Shown: piece after piece, positions 44,424 through 52,915 of the stretch
Layout of the letters: every line of letters begins with the position of its first letter
Numbering within the stretch: position 1 is the first letter of the stretch
NCBI RefSeq assembly: GCF_003952225.1
Contig: NZ_CP034437.1
Location: forward strand, 3,796,501-3,860,500
DNA: 64,000 nucleotides
Direction of reading: 5' to 3'
Origin: Paenibacillus albus
Lineage (GTDB): Bacteria; Bacillota; Bacilli; Paenibacillales; Paenibacillaceae
Position numbers and translations under genes: made by a program
Notes under the pieces: generated by a model
Databases searched by the model: none
Seen by the model: the letters and a program-made list of their open reading frames with translations, nothing else
What the model was told of the DNA's origin: nothing

Positions 44424-45635
44424 ATGGACATGAATATGCTGGAAGCACGTGAACGAGTAGTCAGAGCCGGCAGGAAGCTGGTCGAGTCTAGGCTGATTGC
44501 GCGGACATGGGGGAATGTCAGCTGCCGGATTAGCGATTCACATTTCGTCATTACGCCTAGAGGCAGAGATTACTTGCAGATGACGGCAGAAGATATCGTC
44601 CAAGTGGCGATATCCGATTGCAGCTACAGCGGCGATGTGAAACCTTCCTCAGAGAAAGCGATGCACGCGGCGGTGTATAAGCAGTATCCTGAGGTTAATT
44701 TTGTCATCCATACGCATCAGGAGAATGCATCCGTTGTAAGTGCCGCCGGGCTATCGTCGATGAAGGTAGAGGGAGATTATCTCCTTCTCGGGGGAGAAGT
44801 GATCGTTGCGGATTACGCTTTGCCGACGACGAAGAAGCTTGCTCGTAAAGTCTCGAATGTGCTTCGTCGAACAAACGGGCAGGCTGTAATTTTGGCTAAG
44901 CATGGTGCTCTCTGCTTCGGCGCGGGTGACGACGAGACATTTCAAGTCGCCTCGGAGCTGGAGACTGCTTGTGCTGACTTCATCACTAAGCAATATAGGC
45001 TGCTAAGCGGTAATGCCAGCCACAGCAGTGAGTGGGCAGAACTGAGTCGTTATGCCGTCTCTCGTCTAATCGGCAAGGCTGTGCAGCCGGCGGAAGTCGT
45101 GGAGGCTGGTTATCATTTCGAGAGCGAGCGTAATGAAACGGGGTTCAATCTGAAGCTTAACAATGGTGCGACAATGGACGTGAAGCTGAACGAGCTGGAT
45201 TCGTCGATGCCCGAGGAAGCCAAGCTGCTTAACGAGATTTATCAATCTTTTAATGAAATTAACTATGTCATACATACCAACTCTTTGAGTGTTTCTGCTA
45301 TGTCGCATGCTGATATAACGGTTCGTCCGCTTCTTGATGATTTTGCTCAGCTAGTGGGTACTTCAGCAAAGATCGTACCTCCAATGGATGCTCCGCGCAT
45401 TCGTGCTGCATTGAAGAATGCTTCTGCCGTGCTGCTGCATCAGAACGGTGCTCTGTGCTGCGGAAGCAACAGAAGCGATGCAAGTGCTGTTGCGATGGTG
45501 CTCGAGAAGAACTGCAAAGCGCTCATTGGCGCTTCCTTGTTTGGGCCAATTAAGCCGATTCACAAGCTGGAGAGCTGGCTCATGAGATTCATGTATTTGC
45601 AGAGCTATTCCAAGCAGGCGGCAAAGAAGTCTTAA
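44424..45635 (+). CDS. tandem-duplicated class II aldolase/adducin protein
   Basis: A 403-residue protein with two class II aldolase domains. Domain 1 (about 1-195) is complete: GNVS (30-33), PSSE (74-77, with the phosphate loop and catalytic Glu), zinc ligands HTH (96-98) and His160 in AKHGALCFG. Domain 2 (about 205-395) retains HTN (284-286) and His339 in LLHQNGALCCG. It has no recognisable GNVS or PSSE motif and has lost one zinc histidine, so it is probably inactive or structural. Single-domain relatives cleave fuculose- or ribulose-phosphates, giving dihydroxyacetone phosphate plus an aldehyde. It follows the aminotransferase by 29 bases. Confidence 0.87.
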   Translation: MDMNMLEARERVVRAGRKLVESRLIARTWGNVSCRISDSHFVITPRGRDYLQMTAEDIVQVAISDCSYSGDVKPSSEKAMHAAVYKQYPEVNFVIHTHQENASVVSAAGLSSMKVEGDYLLLGGEVIVADYALPTTKKLARKVSNVLRRTNGQAVILAKHGALCFGAGDDETFQVASELETACADFITKQYRLLSGNASHSSEWAELSRYAVSRLIGKAVQPAEVVEAGYHFESERNETGFNLKLNNGATMDVKLNELDSSMPEEAKLLNEIYQSFNEINYVIHTNSLSVSAMSHADITVRPLLDDFAQLVGTSAKIVPPMDAPRIRAALKNASAVLLHQNGALCCGSNRSDASAVAMVLEKNCKALIGASLFGPIKPIHKLESWLMRFMYLQSYSKQAAKKS

Positions 45636-45660
45636 ACCAATTCTTAAACCAAATCTTAAG
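45630..45660 (+). repeat. 12-bp tandem repeat spanning the aldolase stop codon
   Basis: TCTTAAACCAAT is followed directly by TCTTAAACCAAA and a partial third copy TCTTAAG. The first copy contains the aldolase stop codon. Confidence 0.8.
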
Positions 45661-45692
45661 TCTAATCCCCGATTGGAGGTAGATGCAGATCG

Positions 45693-47063
45693 ATGCCGTC
45701 CTATTCTGAGCTTGTCGCATCACAACGAATGTTCTTTCAATCAGGCGCAACACGATCCTATGAATTCCGCATGCAGCAGCTGGATAAGTTATACGTGCTC
45801 GTTGCGGATAATGAACTGCTTATTCTGAAAGCGCTTCACGAGGATTTGAACAAGAGCGAATTGGAAGGGTTCTTCGCGGATGTCGGCTATATCAAATACG
45901 AGATTTCCCATGCTCGCAAGCATCTAAGAAGTTGGATGAAGCCGCAGCGTGTTAAGACGCCTCTGACGCATTTTGGCAGCAGCAGTAAGATTTTTCGCGA
46001 TCCCTATGGCGTGAATCTTATCATTGCTCCGTGGAACTATCCGTTCTTACTCACCTTAACGCCGCTGATCGGGGCAATTGCAGGCGGCAACACCGCGATT
46101 ATTAAGCCTTCTGAGCTTGCGGCCCACTCCTCGGAGCTGCTGCATAAGCTGCTCGCTAATGCTTTCCCACCTGAGTACATCGCTTGCGTAGAAGGTGCGG
46201 CGGATGAAACGACTGCACTTCTGCAGGAGCGCTTCGACCACATTTTCTATACAGGCAGCAGTTCAATTGGCAAAATCATTATGTCCGCAGCAAGCCAGCA
46301 TCTCACTCCAGTTACGCTTGAGCTTGGCGGCAAGAATCCGGCCATCGTCGACGAGAGTGCCAACATCCCGCTCGCTGCCCGAAGAATCGCATGGGGGAAG
46401 CTGCTTAATGCCGGGCAGACCTGTATCGCGCCTGACTATATCTATGTCCACCGCTCGATTGAACAGCGATTCCGCGAGAGTCTAAGAGACGAGATGATCC
46501 AATTACATTCGAGTCAGCCGTTAAATAATCCGGACTACACCAGCATCATCAATGATAGACACTTGAACCGATTGCAAGGCTTGCTAGATGGCCCGACTGT
46601 TTATTATGGGGGACAAATTGACAGGCAGAAACGAATGCTTGCCCCGACCATTCTGACAGACGTCAGTTGGGAGCACGCTGTCATGCAAGATGAAATCTTC
46701 GGACCGATTACACCGATTCTTCCTTACGATTCGTTAGGTGATGTCATTTCCCAGATTAAGAAGCAAGAGAAGCCGCTCGCGCTTTATCTATTCACAGAAA
46801 ACAAGCAAGTGAAGCAGCAAGTCATTCGCGAGGTGCCATTCGGTACAGGCGGCATTAACGATACGTTATTCCAATTCATGAATCCGCATTTGCCTTTTGG
46901 CGGCGTTGGCAGCAGTGGCAGCGGTTCTTATCATGGCGTTCATTCCTTCCAATGCTTCACGCACCCGAAGAGTGTTCTCTCGCAAACGACCAAATTTGAC
47001 CTGCCGCTGCGGTACGGCAAGAGTAAAAGCGCACTACAGATCATTCGGCGATTGTTCAAATAG
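45693..47063 (+). CDS. class 3-type aldehyde dehydrogenase
   Basis: NAD(P)-dependent aldehyde dehydrogenase of 456 residues, the shorter class 3/YwdH-like form. Cofactor and catalytic features are IIAPWNYPFLLTLTPLIGAIAGGNTAIIKPSE (110-141), FYTGSSSIG (185-193), the general base Glu210 in TLELGGKNPA and the nucleophile Cys244 in NAGQTCIAPDY. The C-terminal LPFGGVGSSGSGSYHG is typical. It begins 57 bases after the aldolase, with GGAGG upstream, and is probably the last pathway gene. Likely it oxidises the aldehyde released by the aldolase. Confidence 0.92.
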   Translation: MPSYSELVASQRMFFQSGATRSYEFRMQQLDKLYVLVADNELLILKALHEDLNKSELEGFFADVGYIKYEISHARKHLRSWMKPQRVKTPLTHFGSSSKIFRDPYGVNLIIAPWNYPFLLTLTPLIGAIAGGNTAIIKPSELAAHSSELLHKLLANAFPPEYIACVEGAADETTALLQERFDHIFYTGSSSIGKIIMSAASQHLTPVTLELGGKNPAIVDESANIPLAARRIAWGKLLNAGQTCIAPDYIYVHRSIEQRFRESLRDEMIQLHSSQPLNNPDYTSIINDRHLNRLQGLLDGPTVYYGGQIDRQKRMLAPTILTDVSWEHAVMQDEIFGPITPILPYDSLGDVISQIKKQEKPLALYLFTENKQVKQQVIREVPFGTGGINDTLFQFMNPHLPFGGVGSSGSGSYHGVHSFQCFTHPKSVLSQTTKFDLPLRYGKSKSALQIIRRLFK

Positions 47064-47121
47064 CACCTAAGATCAGGTATCTGTTCCATACAAACTACGA
47101 TAAAGAGGACCAGGTGAGCGT

Positions 47122-48471
47122 ATGAGTGAGCGGAATCGAATGGATGTTAATTTGTTGGCAAAGAAGCAGCAGATGGAAGGCTTCGGGGCTTCGGGCGCTT
47201 GGTGGGCACAGCATACAGGAAGCTGGAAACCAAACGAACTATCACGGCTTCTTGAGCTGTTCTTTAATAAGCAAACAGGCATTGGACTTACGATCTATCG
47301 TCATAATATCGGCGCAGGAGATGGACAAGAGATTGAAGATCCTTGGCGCCGTTCAGAGAGCTATGAAGTATCGGAAGGGGAGTATGACTGGAGCCGGGAT
47401 ACGCAAGCTGTCGCTGTAATGAAGCAAGCGGTTGCCTGCGGCGCTGAACGAATTGTCGTTTTCGCGAATAGTGCTCCGTCAAGAATGACGAAATCTGGTT
47501 TGACCTCCGGGCATCAGGAAGGTAGATCCAACTTCAAGGAAGGAATGGAAGAAGCTTTCGCAGCTTATTTAGTTAATATCGTTAAACATCTTACCGACAT
47601 CGAAGGATTGCCGATTGATTGGATCTCCCCGATCAACGAGCCGATGTGGCTGTGGAACGCGCAGAATGGACAAGAAGGCTGCCACTATCAGCCGGAGGAA
47701 TGTGTATCTGTGTATCGTGCACTTGCGCGGCTTATCAAGGAAGAAGCGCTATCGGTGCGAATTTCTGCCATTGAAGCAGGGGAATGGTCGAGCGCTAGAA
47801 TGTATTACTACAAGCTGGCTGAGGACAAGGAGCTGATGAAGTATATCGACAACATCGCGGTGCATTCCTATGTTCCTCACGTATCCAACGTCGTCTTTAA
47901 AGAAGAATTCGCCACACTGATTCAGAAGGAGCGGCCTGAGCTGCCGATCTGGATGTCGGAATGGACGGAGATGGAAGGCGGCAAGGACTTCGGCATGTCA
48001 TCTGCTCTCCTTATGGCGAACTTGATTCAAGAGGATCTTTCGATTGGACAAGTAACTTCATGGCAGTATTGGATTGCCGTATCTCGATATGACTTCCGTG
48101 ATGGCCTTGTGTACATAGATGAGGCAGAAGGAACATTCCAAGATACGAAACGTTTGTGGGCGTTCGGCAATTTCAGCAAATTCATTCGTCCAGGAGATAT
48201 TCGCGTCGAAGTCGAATCCGCGCATCCGGAGCTCAACGTAGTCGCTTATGCAGATCCAGATGGTCATCGCGCGACTCTGGTTGTAATCAATAACAGCAAG
48301 GATGCGCAAACTTCCGAATTCCAGTTCGGCTCGGTTAGCGGTATCAAGCAGACTGCCATCTATGTGACTTCAGAGGATGAGAACCTTGCATGTGTATACA
48401 GCGGTTTGCCATTGACGGAGTGGACATTTGGAGCAGAAAGCGTGACGTCGATTATCGTAGATTTTGAGTAA
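47122..48471 (+). CDS. glycoside hydrolase family 30-like protein
   Basis: Predicted cytoplasmic glycosidase of 449 residues (no signal peptide). The (beta/alpha)8 barrel begins MEGFGASGAWWAQHTG (18-33). The acid/base Glu173 is in SPINEPMWLW and the nucleophile Glu280 in PIWMSEWTEM. A C-terminal beta-sandwich (about 350-449) with VAYADPDGHRATLVVINNS matches the GH30 side domain. GH30 contains glucosylceramidases, beta-1,6-glucanases and xylanases; the substrate is unknown. It is 58 bases after the dehydrogenase with its own ribosome site and could belong to the same operon. Confidence 0.87.
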   Translation: MSERNRMDVNLLAKKQQMEGFGASGAWWAQHTGSWKPNELSRLLELFFNKQTGIGLTIYRHNIGAGDGQEIEDPWRRSESYEVSEGEYDWSRDTQAVAVMKQAVACGAERIVVFANSAPSRMTKSGLTSGHQEGRSNFKEGMEEAFAAYLVNIVKHLTDIEGLPIDWISPINEPMWLWNAQNGQEGCHYQPEECVSVYRALARLIKEEALSVRISAIEAGEWSSARMYYYKLAEDKELMKYIDNIAVHSYVPHVSNVVFKEEFATLIQKERPELPIWMSEWTEMEGGKDFGMSSALLMANLIQEDLSIGQVTSWQYWIAVSRYDFRDGLVYIDEAEGTFQDTKRLWAFGNFSKFIRPGDIRVEVESAHPELNVVAYADPDGHRATLVVINNSKDAQTSEFQFGSVSGIKQTAIYVTSEDENLACVYSGLPLTEWTFGAESVTSIIVDFE

Positions 48472-48498
48472 CTTCACTTATATTTCAGTTAAGGATCG

Positions 48499-48512
48499 TC
48501 ATACTAGTATGA
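48499..48512. promoter_or_regulatory. palindrome TCATACTAGTATGA before the glycosidase-like gene
   Basis: A perfect 14-base palindrome ending in a -10-like TATGAT (48508-48513), 28 bases before the next start codon. It resembles a GntR- or LacI-type operator in form only. Confidence 0.55.
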
Positions 48513-48539
48513 TGATGATGGAGTAAGGAGTGAAGGAAA

Positions 48540-49520
48540 GTGTCCATGCAATCAGGCTTGAACTTCGGCATCTATCCGCTAAGCGCTGCAGGAACACCTG
48601 CGGGGCTGGCGACTGGACCGGATGACGATTATGCAAAGGTGCGTCAGGCGATTAATGATTTAAATGGCGGTAAGGAGCTGCTCATACCTCGAAATTATTT
48701 CGTATATGCGGGACCAACCTCCGAGAAGGGTAATTTCGCAAGAGGAGATGCACTTCTGGAGCACGGGCTAATGGGCGATCTAGTTATCGGAAGCATGCAA
48801 GAATCCGACTTTCAGCTAGAGGAATGGCTTTATTTTGTAAGGAAGGTGATTGCGCGGTATGGATCGGTGCTGCGTTCTCTTCAGATTACGAATGAACCGA
48901 ATTTAAGCTTCATGGAAGGCGCGAGGCCGTATACGCAGGATGCGCTAATTCGCGGGGTCATTACGGCAAAAGAGGAAGCGGGCAAGCTTCAGCTGAAGTT
49001 ACCGATCGGTATTGGCTCCGTTCCGGACGGACCTGTCGCGGTTCCGCAGTTTTGGGATAATCTCGGTGCTGCAGGCGGCGATGCTTTCGTGAATAGCCTC
49101 GACTTCATTGGTCATAACTTCTATGTCGATGTATTTGAAGAAGAGCCGCTTGAGCTAGATGAAGTAGCAGAAGCAGTGGGGCATACGCTGCAGAATTTGC
49201 GCGAGGTTGCCATGATGAAAGCAGGCATTCCCCGGTCCGTAAAGATCCGCGTAACGGAGAACGGATGGCCGACAGGCCGCAATCCTTTCACCGACCTCGT
49301 AAGAACCGAGGAACGTCAGGCGATGATTCTCGAATCGATTATTCGCAAAGTCCATGAGCTGAGAGATCAGTTGAATATCTCCCATTATGTGCTGTTCGGA
49401 CTGCGCGATGCAGATAGCAGCGAGGAGGATCTGTTCCATCACTTTGGAATTTTGCATGACGACTATACAGAGAAACCCGCTTACGCAAAGTACAAGCAGC
49501 TTATTCAAGAGTTAGGTTAG
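48540..49520 (+). CDS. clan A glycosidase-like TIM-barrel protein of unknown family
   Basis: A 326-residue protein that looks like a (beta/alpha)8 glycosidase. It has LQITNEPNLSF near residue 115, with a candidate acid/base Glu, and KIRVTENGWPTGRNPF near 238, with a candidate nucleophile Glu. The latter resembles the nucleophile loop of GH17/GH5 enzymes, and LDFIGHNFYVDVF fits strand 6. No signal peptide is seen. The start may be GTG 48540 or ATG 48546. It follows the GH30-like gene and could act on the same oligosaccharide. The exact GH family is not recognised. Confidence 0.72.
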   Translation: MSMQSGLNFGIYPLSAAGTPAGLATGPDDDYAKVRQAINDLNGGKELLIPRNYFVYAGPTSEKGNFARGDALLEHGLMGDLVIGSMQESDFQLEEWLYFVRKVIARYGSVLRSLQITNEPNLSFMEGARPYTQDALIRGVITAKEEAGKLQLKLPIGIGSVPDGPVAVPQFWDNLGAAGGDAFVNSLDFIGHNFYVDVFEEEPLELDEVAEAVGHTLQNLREVAMMKAGIPRSVKIRVTENGWPTGRNPFTDLVRTEERQAMILESIIRKVHELRDQLNISHYVLFGLRDADSSEEDLFHHFGILHDDYTEKPAYAKYKQLIQELG

Positions 49521-49528
49521 AACAAAGG

Positions 49529-49562
49529 AAGGCTGCGCGAATACATTCGGCAGCCTTTTTTT
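49529..49562 (+). terminator. terminator after the glycosidase pair
   Basis: AAGGCTGC...GCAGCCTT with inner CGAAT/ATTCG and a T7 tail. Confidence 0.9.
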
Positions 49563-49574
49563 AATTGAGGTGGA

Positions 49575-49865
49575 TTAGCCGTTTGCGCGAATTCGACGGT
49601 CGAATACGAACGGACCGAATGGCAGGAATGCACAGAGGATTGCTCCGAGAAGTCTTGGTATCCGCCAGCCAGCCGAGAAAAGCATCGAAATAGCCGATAG
49701 AATATAGAGGCTGAATAATGCGCCGTGGATCATGCCCACAACGGTGACGGGACTCGGGATATCCGCAAAATATTTGAGCGGCATAGCGATGCACAGTAAG
49801 AGCAGAAATGAGATGCCTTCGAGTGTGCCTATGAGACAGAATCGGCGATGAGGATTGCGCAGCAT
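49575..49865 (-). CDS. DUF3817 small membrane protein
   Basis: A 96-residue membrane protein with three hydrophobic segments, matching the DUF3817 family. The N-terminal FCLIGTLEGISFLLLLCIAMPLKY and the central VVGMIHGALFSLYI (with a conserved GxxHG-like motif) are characteristic, and it ends FLPFGPFVFDRRI. Function is unestablished. The minus-strand ATG 49865 follows AAGGAGGTTCAGG. Confidence 0.85.
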   Translation of the reverse strand: MLRNPHRRFCLIGTLEGISFLLLLCIAMPLKYFADIPSPVTVVGMIHGALFSLYILSAISMLFSAGWRIPRLLGAILCAFLPFGPFVFDRRIRANG

Positions 49866-50062
49866 GTCGTCCTGAACCTCCTTGAAGTGTTAGAATGATG
49901 CTCATATTCTACCGTAGCCCATTCCTACAATGCCAGCAGTTCACGAAAGTATCATCAATTCGGCAATGTCCATTGTCCGATAGATAGGGATCGAGTGTAG
50001 ATTTGGTAGATATAAACAAGTAAACTAGAGGAGATAGCATACCAATCGGAGGTGCGCGGGTA

Positions 50063-51328
50063 ATGAGCGAGCAGCAAGCCATTGATCAATTCAAACAAGC
50101 CGTCATGAATAATGATACAACTGAAACGAGTAAGTGCTTAAGCGAAAATCCGTTCCTAGCGGAGCGAATTAACGAGCCTTGGTTTTCATTCGATACGCCT
50201 GCAATCGTCCATGCAGCAGCTAGCGGAAATCGCGAGATGGTTGACTTGCTCCTTGAGCACGGAGCAGATCTGAATGCCAAGAGCTCGTGGTGGGCTGGCG
50301 GCTTCGGCGTTCTGCACCATGATAATCATGATCTATCCCGTTATCTGATTGAACGGGGAGCGCCAATTGATAGTCATGCAGCCGCCGCTCTTGGGTTGCT
50401 TACGTCTTTGCAAGACATGGTAGAGAAGAATCCCGCTGTCGTCAATGAGCGTGGTCCGGATGGACAAGCTCCTCTTCACTTCGCCACTGAGCCTGCGATT
50501 ATTGATTTCTTGCTCGAACATGGTGCCGATATTAACCTTCGTGATATCGACCATTACAGTACACCCGCACAATGGGCGATTGATAATGCGGAGAAAAGCA
50601 GCTATCTCATCGAACGCGGAGCATCCGCGGATATTTATTTGGCCATCCAGCTCGGCGATGCAGCGCGAGTTCACGACATAATGCTCAGCGAGCCTGATAG
50701 TTTGGACGCTCGCGTAGGTTATGGTCGCTTCACATCGGGTGATTCCGATGGCGGGCATATCTACTTGTACAAGATCGGCGGCGATGTGACGCCGCTGCAG
50801 CTTGCAGCACGCCTTAAACGTGCTGAGATTGCAAAACTAATTCTCGCGAACAGTCCTTCCACGCACCGGCTGATTTATGCTTGTTTGACGGGTGATCGGG
50901 ATGAGGCTCAAGCTCTGATTGCGCAAGAGCCTGACATCGTTCAGTCGTTGTCGCCTGAAGACCTCAGCACGATTACCGATGCAGCATCGAGCAACGATAT
51001 AGATGCCGTTCGTGTCATGCTTGAAGTTGGTTTCCATCCCGATTCAAGGCGAAATCCGGCAGATTTTACAGCACTTCATAACGCAGCGATGCGGGGGAAT
51101 GCGGAGATCGTGCGACTCCTTCTCGCGCAGGGTGCTTCCCCACAGCTAACCCACGGGTTCGGCGGTGATGCGCTTAGCAGCTGCATGTGGGGCTCGGTTA
51201 ATTTCCGTTCTCCATATGGAGACTACACGTCAGTTGCGGAGCAGCTCATTCAAGCAGGAGCAATGGTGCCAAGCCAGTTGAGCGGAAGTGAAGAGGTTAA
51301 TCGAGTCATTGAACAAACTAGGAGATAA
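50063..51328 (+). CDS. ankyrin repeat protein
   Basis: A 421-residue soluble protein made of about nine ankyrin-like helical repeats. Clear copies are TPAIVHAAASGNREMVDLLLEHGADLNAK (about 45-75), APLHFATEPAIIDFLLEHGADINLRD (about 137-162), TPLQLAARLKRAEIAKLILAN and FTALHNAAMRGNAEIVRLLLAQGASPQL (near 345-372). Such repeats mediate protein-protein binding; no catalytic domain or signal peptide is present. ATG 50063 follows CGGAGGTG. It is monocistronic, with a terminator just after. Confidence 0.9.
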   Translation: MSEQQAIDQFKQAVMNNDTTETSKCLSENPFLAERINEPWFSFDTPAIVHAAASGNREMVDLLLEHGADLNAKSSWWAGGFGVLHHDNHDLSRYLIERGAPIDSHAAAALGLLTSLQDMVEKNPAVVNERGPDGQAPLHFATEPAIIDFLLEHGADINLRDIDHYSTPAQWAIDNAEKSSYLIERGASADIYLAIQLGDAARVHDIMLSEPDSLDARVGYGRFTSGDSDGGHIYLYKIGGDVTPLQLAARLKRAEIAKLILANSPSTHRLIYACLTGDRDEAQALIAQEPDIVQSLSPEDLSTITDAASSNDIDAVRVMLEVGFHPDSRRNPADFTALHNAAMRGNAEIVRLLLAQGASPQLTHGFGGDALSSCMWGSVNFRSPYGDYTSVAEQLIQAGAMVPSQLSGSEEVNRVIEQTRR

Positions 51329-51337
51329 GTTAAGCTG

Positions 51338-51365
51338 AATCCGCGGCATTCCGCGGATTTTTTTA
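51338..51365 (+). terminator. terminator after the ankyrin gene
   Basis: AATCCGCGG and CCGCGGATT with a four-base loop and seven T residues. Confidence 0.92.
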
Positions 51366-51478
51366 ATTGTTTGGAAGCAAAGTTTGGAGATGGGTCGTTG
51401 AATGCCTGCATATAGTTGTAAGGGATTTCGCATGCGCATGCACATGTGAAGGATTCTTACGGAGAGCAGGTGTTCCTT

Positions 51479-52426
51479 GTGAACGTCAATCTGGATATTG
51501 CCACACTTGTATCTGCCGTAATGTGGCCGGTTGTTATTTGCGTCTTCCTCTTCATCTTTCGCAAGCATCTGCCGGATTTACTGCAAGTGCTGTTGAAACG
51601 CGTGAAGAGGATTGATTTTGCAGGGGTATCGCTCGAATTGAATGAGGTAAAGCCCTTTACACCGACGTTGTCGGTTAATCAACTCGATTTGATCAATATG
51701 ATGGAAACCATGCAGAGTTCCAGTGAATTTGTCGATATTAGAGATCAACTGTTATCGGAAGGCAGCGCAGATTATACAGTCATCCAATTGGGGAGTGGTA
51801 AGAGCTGGCTGACGTCACGGCTGTTCATTATGTCCATCATGTTTGCTCATCAGAAGAATATGAAAGCCTTTGTGTTTACTGACTCGAATCACAATAACGG
51901 CAAAAGATTTGCCGGTTGGGCCAAACCCGCTACTATCCGCTATGCGCTTGCCAAACGATATCCGTGGTTTGAAGCCGCGTTCGCCGAAACGTATTGCATG
52001 GTAGTGAAGAAGTATGGACACCTTCAGTTGGTCACCTCCAATCAAGGGGAGCTCGGCAATGGCGAAGTGTTTGTATCCGTTCTTCGCGATTTCCTGAAAG
52101 AGGTTCAAGTTCACGACAAACAGCAAATTGAGCTTGGTGCAAGAACCGAATGGGTCAGCTTAACTTCTTCGAATCAAACCTATGAACATGCTGAATGGAT
52201 CAACGGCGTATTGTTAGAGGAGCTTCTGGAGGATGACCTTCATGTATCCGTCATTCATTCGAACAGTGTCAAGGAAATCAAGCTAGACAATGCACAGTTT
52301 CAGACGATCTTGGACTCGCAAGAGGAGTTCATTGCGGTAACTTCGTATAATGGCAAGTTTAAAGGTCTATTGGATCGCAATGCCGTACTGGAGCAAGCCG
52401 TTAAACAAGTGGTGCAATCAGAATAG
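51479..52426 (+). CDS. membrane-anchored protein of unknown function
   Basis: Not recognised. The start is probably GTG 51479, after GGAGAGCAGG, giving about 315 residues; GTG 51446 is an in-frame alternative. One N-terminal membrane segment (DIATLVSAVMWPVVICVFLFIF) is followed by a basic stretch and a hinge (KRVKRIDFAGVSLELNEVKPF). A soluble alpha/beta domain follows, with YTVIQLGSGKSWLTSRLFIMSIMF, AFVFTDSN and EEFIAVTSYNGKFKGLLDRNAVLEQAV. The GSGK segment lacks a full P-loop context. It stands alone between a terminator and a repeat region. Confidence 0.7.
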   Translation: MNVNLDIATLVSAVMWPVVICVFLFIFRKHLPDLLQVLLKRVKRIDFAGVSLELNEVKPFTPTLSVNQLDLINMMETMQSSSEFVDIRDQLLSEGSADYTVIQLGSGKSWLTSRLFIMSIMFAHQKNMKAFVFTDSNHNNGKRFAGWAKPATIRYALAKRYPWFEAAFAETYCMVVKKYGHLQLVTSNQGELGNGEVFVSVLRDFLKEVQVHDKQQIELGARTEWVSLTSSNQTYEHAEWINGVLLEELLEDDLHVSVIHSNSVKEIKLDNAQFQTILDSQEEFIAVTSYNGKFKGLLDRNAVLEQAVKQVVQSE

Positions 52427-52540
52427 AATCAAAGGTCACGGTGAATTCGAATCACTTGCTGACATGTCGATACTTCGTCTTGAGTGGTCCGGAAAGTGGC
52501 GTGTCTGAAAGGAGTGCATTCAACCATTCACCCTGCGCCG

Positions 52541-52729
52541 CTCTAACGGATCGTACAGCGCTTATTCGCCGTTTTTTCGCTCAGCTGTCGCGCTAACGGA
52601 TCCCAGAGAAGCTATTGCCCCGATGTTGCCTCAAAATGGGCTCAATTGCTGGTAACAAGGCTTCTGTGATCCGTTAGATTTTCCAAACCGACGAATTTAC
52701 CTCGATAACGCGTCTGCGGTTCGTTAGCG
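52541..52729. repeat. nested inverted repeat family (CTAACGGATC element, four copies)
   Basis: Two forward copies (52541-52570 and 52591-52621) begin CTCTAACGGATC or CGCTAACGGATC and end near GCTTATT or GCTATT. Two reversed copies (52651-52678 and 52703-52729) end GATCCGTTAGA or GGTTCGTTAGCG. The forward copies are 50 bases apart and the reversed copies 52, so the block is a symmetrical forward-forward-reverse-reverse structure that could fold as a long hairpin. No gene lies in 52427-52915. Confidence 0.85.
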
Positions 52730-52772
52730 AAGGAGCAAGTCAAACCGTCAGCGAAGCCAATTAATCCAACCT

Positions 52773-52802
52773 GTCCGCGAAGCAGTATCGCGGGCTTTTT
52801 CT
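52773..52802 (+). terminator. terminator-like hairpin before the ArsR gene
   Basis: GTCCGCGA and TCGCGGGC form an eight-base stem with a seven-base loop and TTTTTCTT tail. Confidence 0.75.
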
Positions 52803-52827
52803 TATTAAAGGGCATAATAGAACAGAA

Positions 52828-52879
52828 TTGACACGACACCAAACGGTGTCATATAATGAAAGAGTCACCAAATGGTGTC
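52828..52879 (+). promoter_or_regulatory. promoter with two ArsR-type operators
   Basis: TTGACA (52828-52833) and TATAAT (52852-52857) with an 18-base spacer. Operator A, GACACCAAACGGTGTC (52835-52850), has perfect six-base arms and fills the spacer. Operator B, GTCACCAAATGGTGTC (52864-52879), has one mismatch and covers the transcription start. Their centres are 29 bases apart. Confidence 0.88.
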
Positions 52880-52915
52880 CGATAATAGTCGACTGAAAAC
52901 GTAGGAGAGGGTGTT

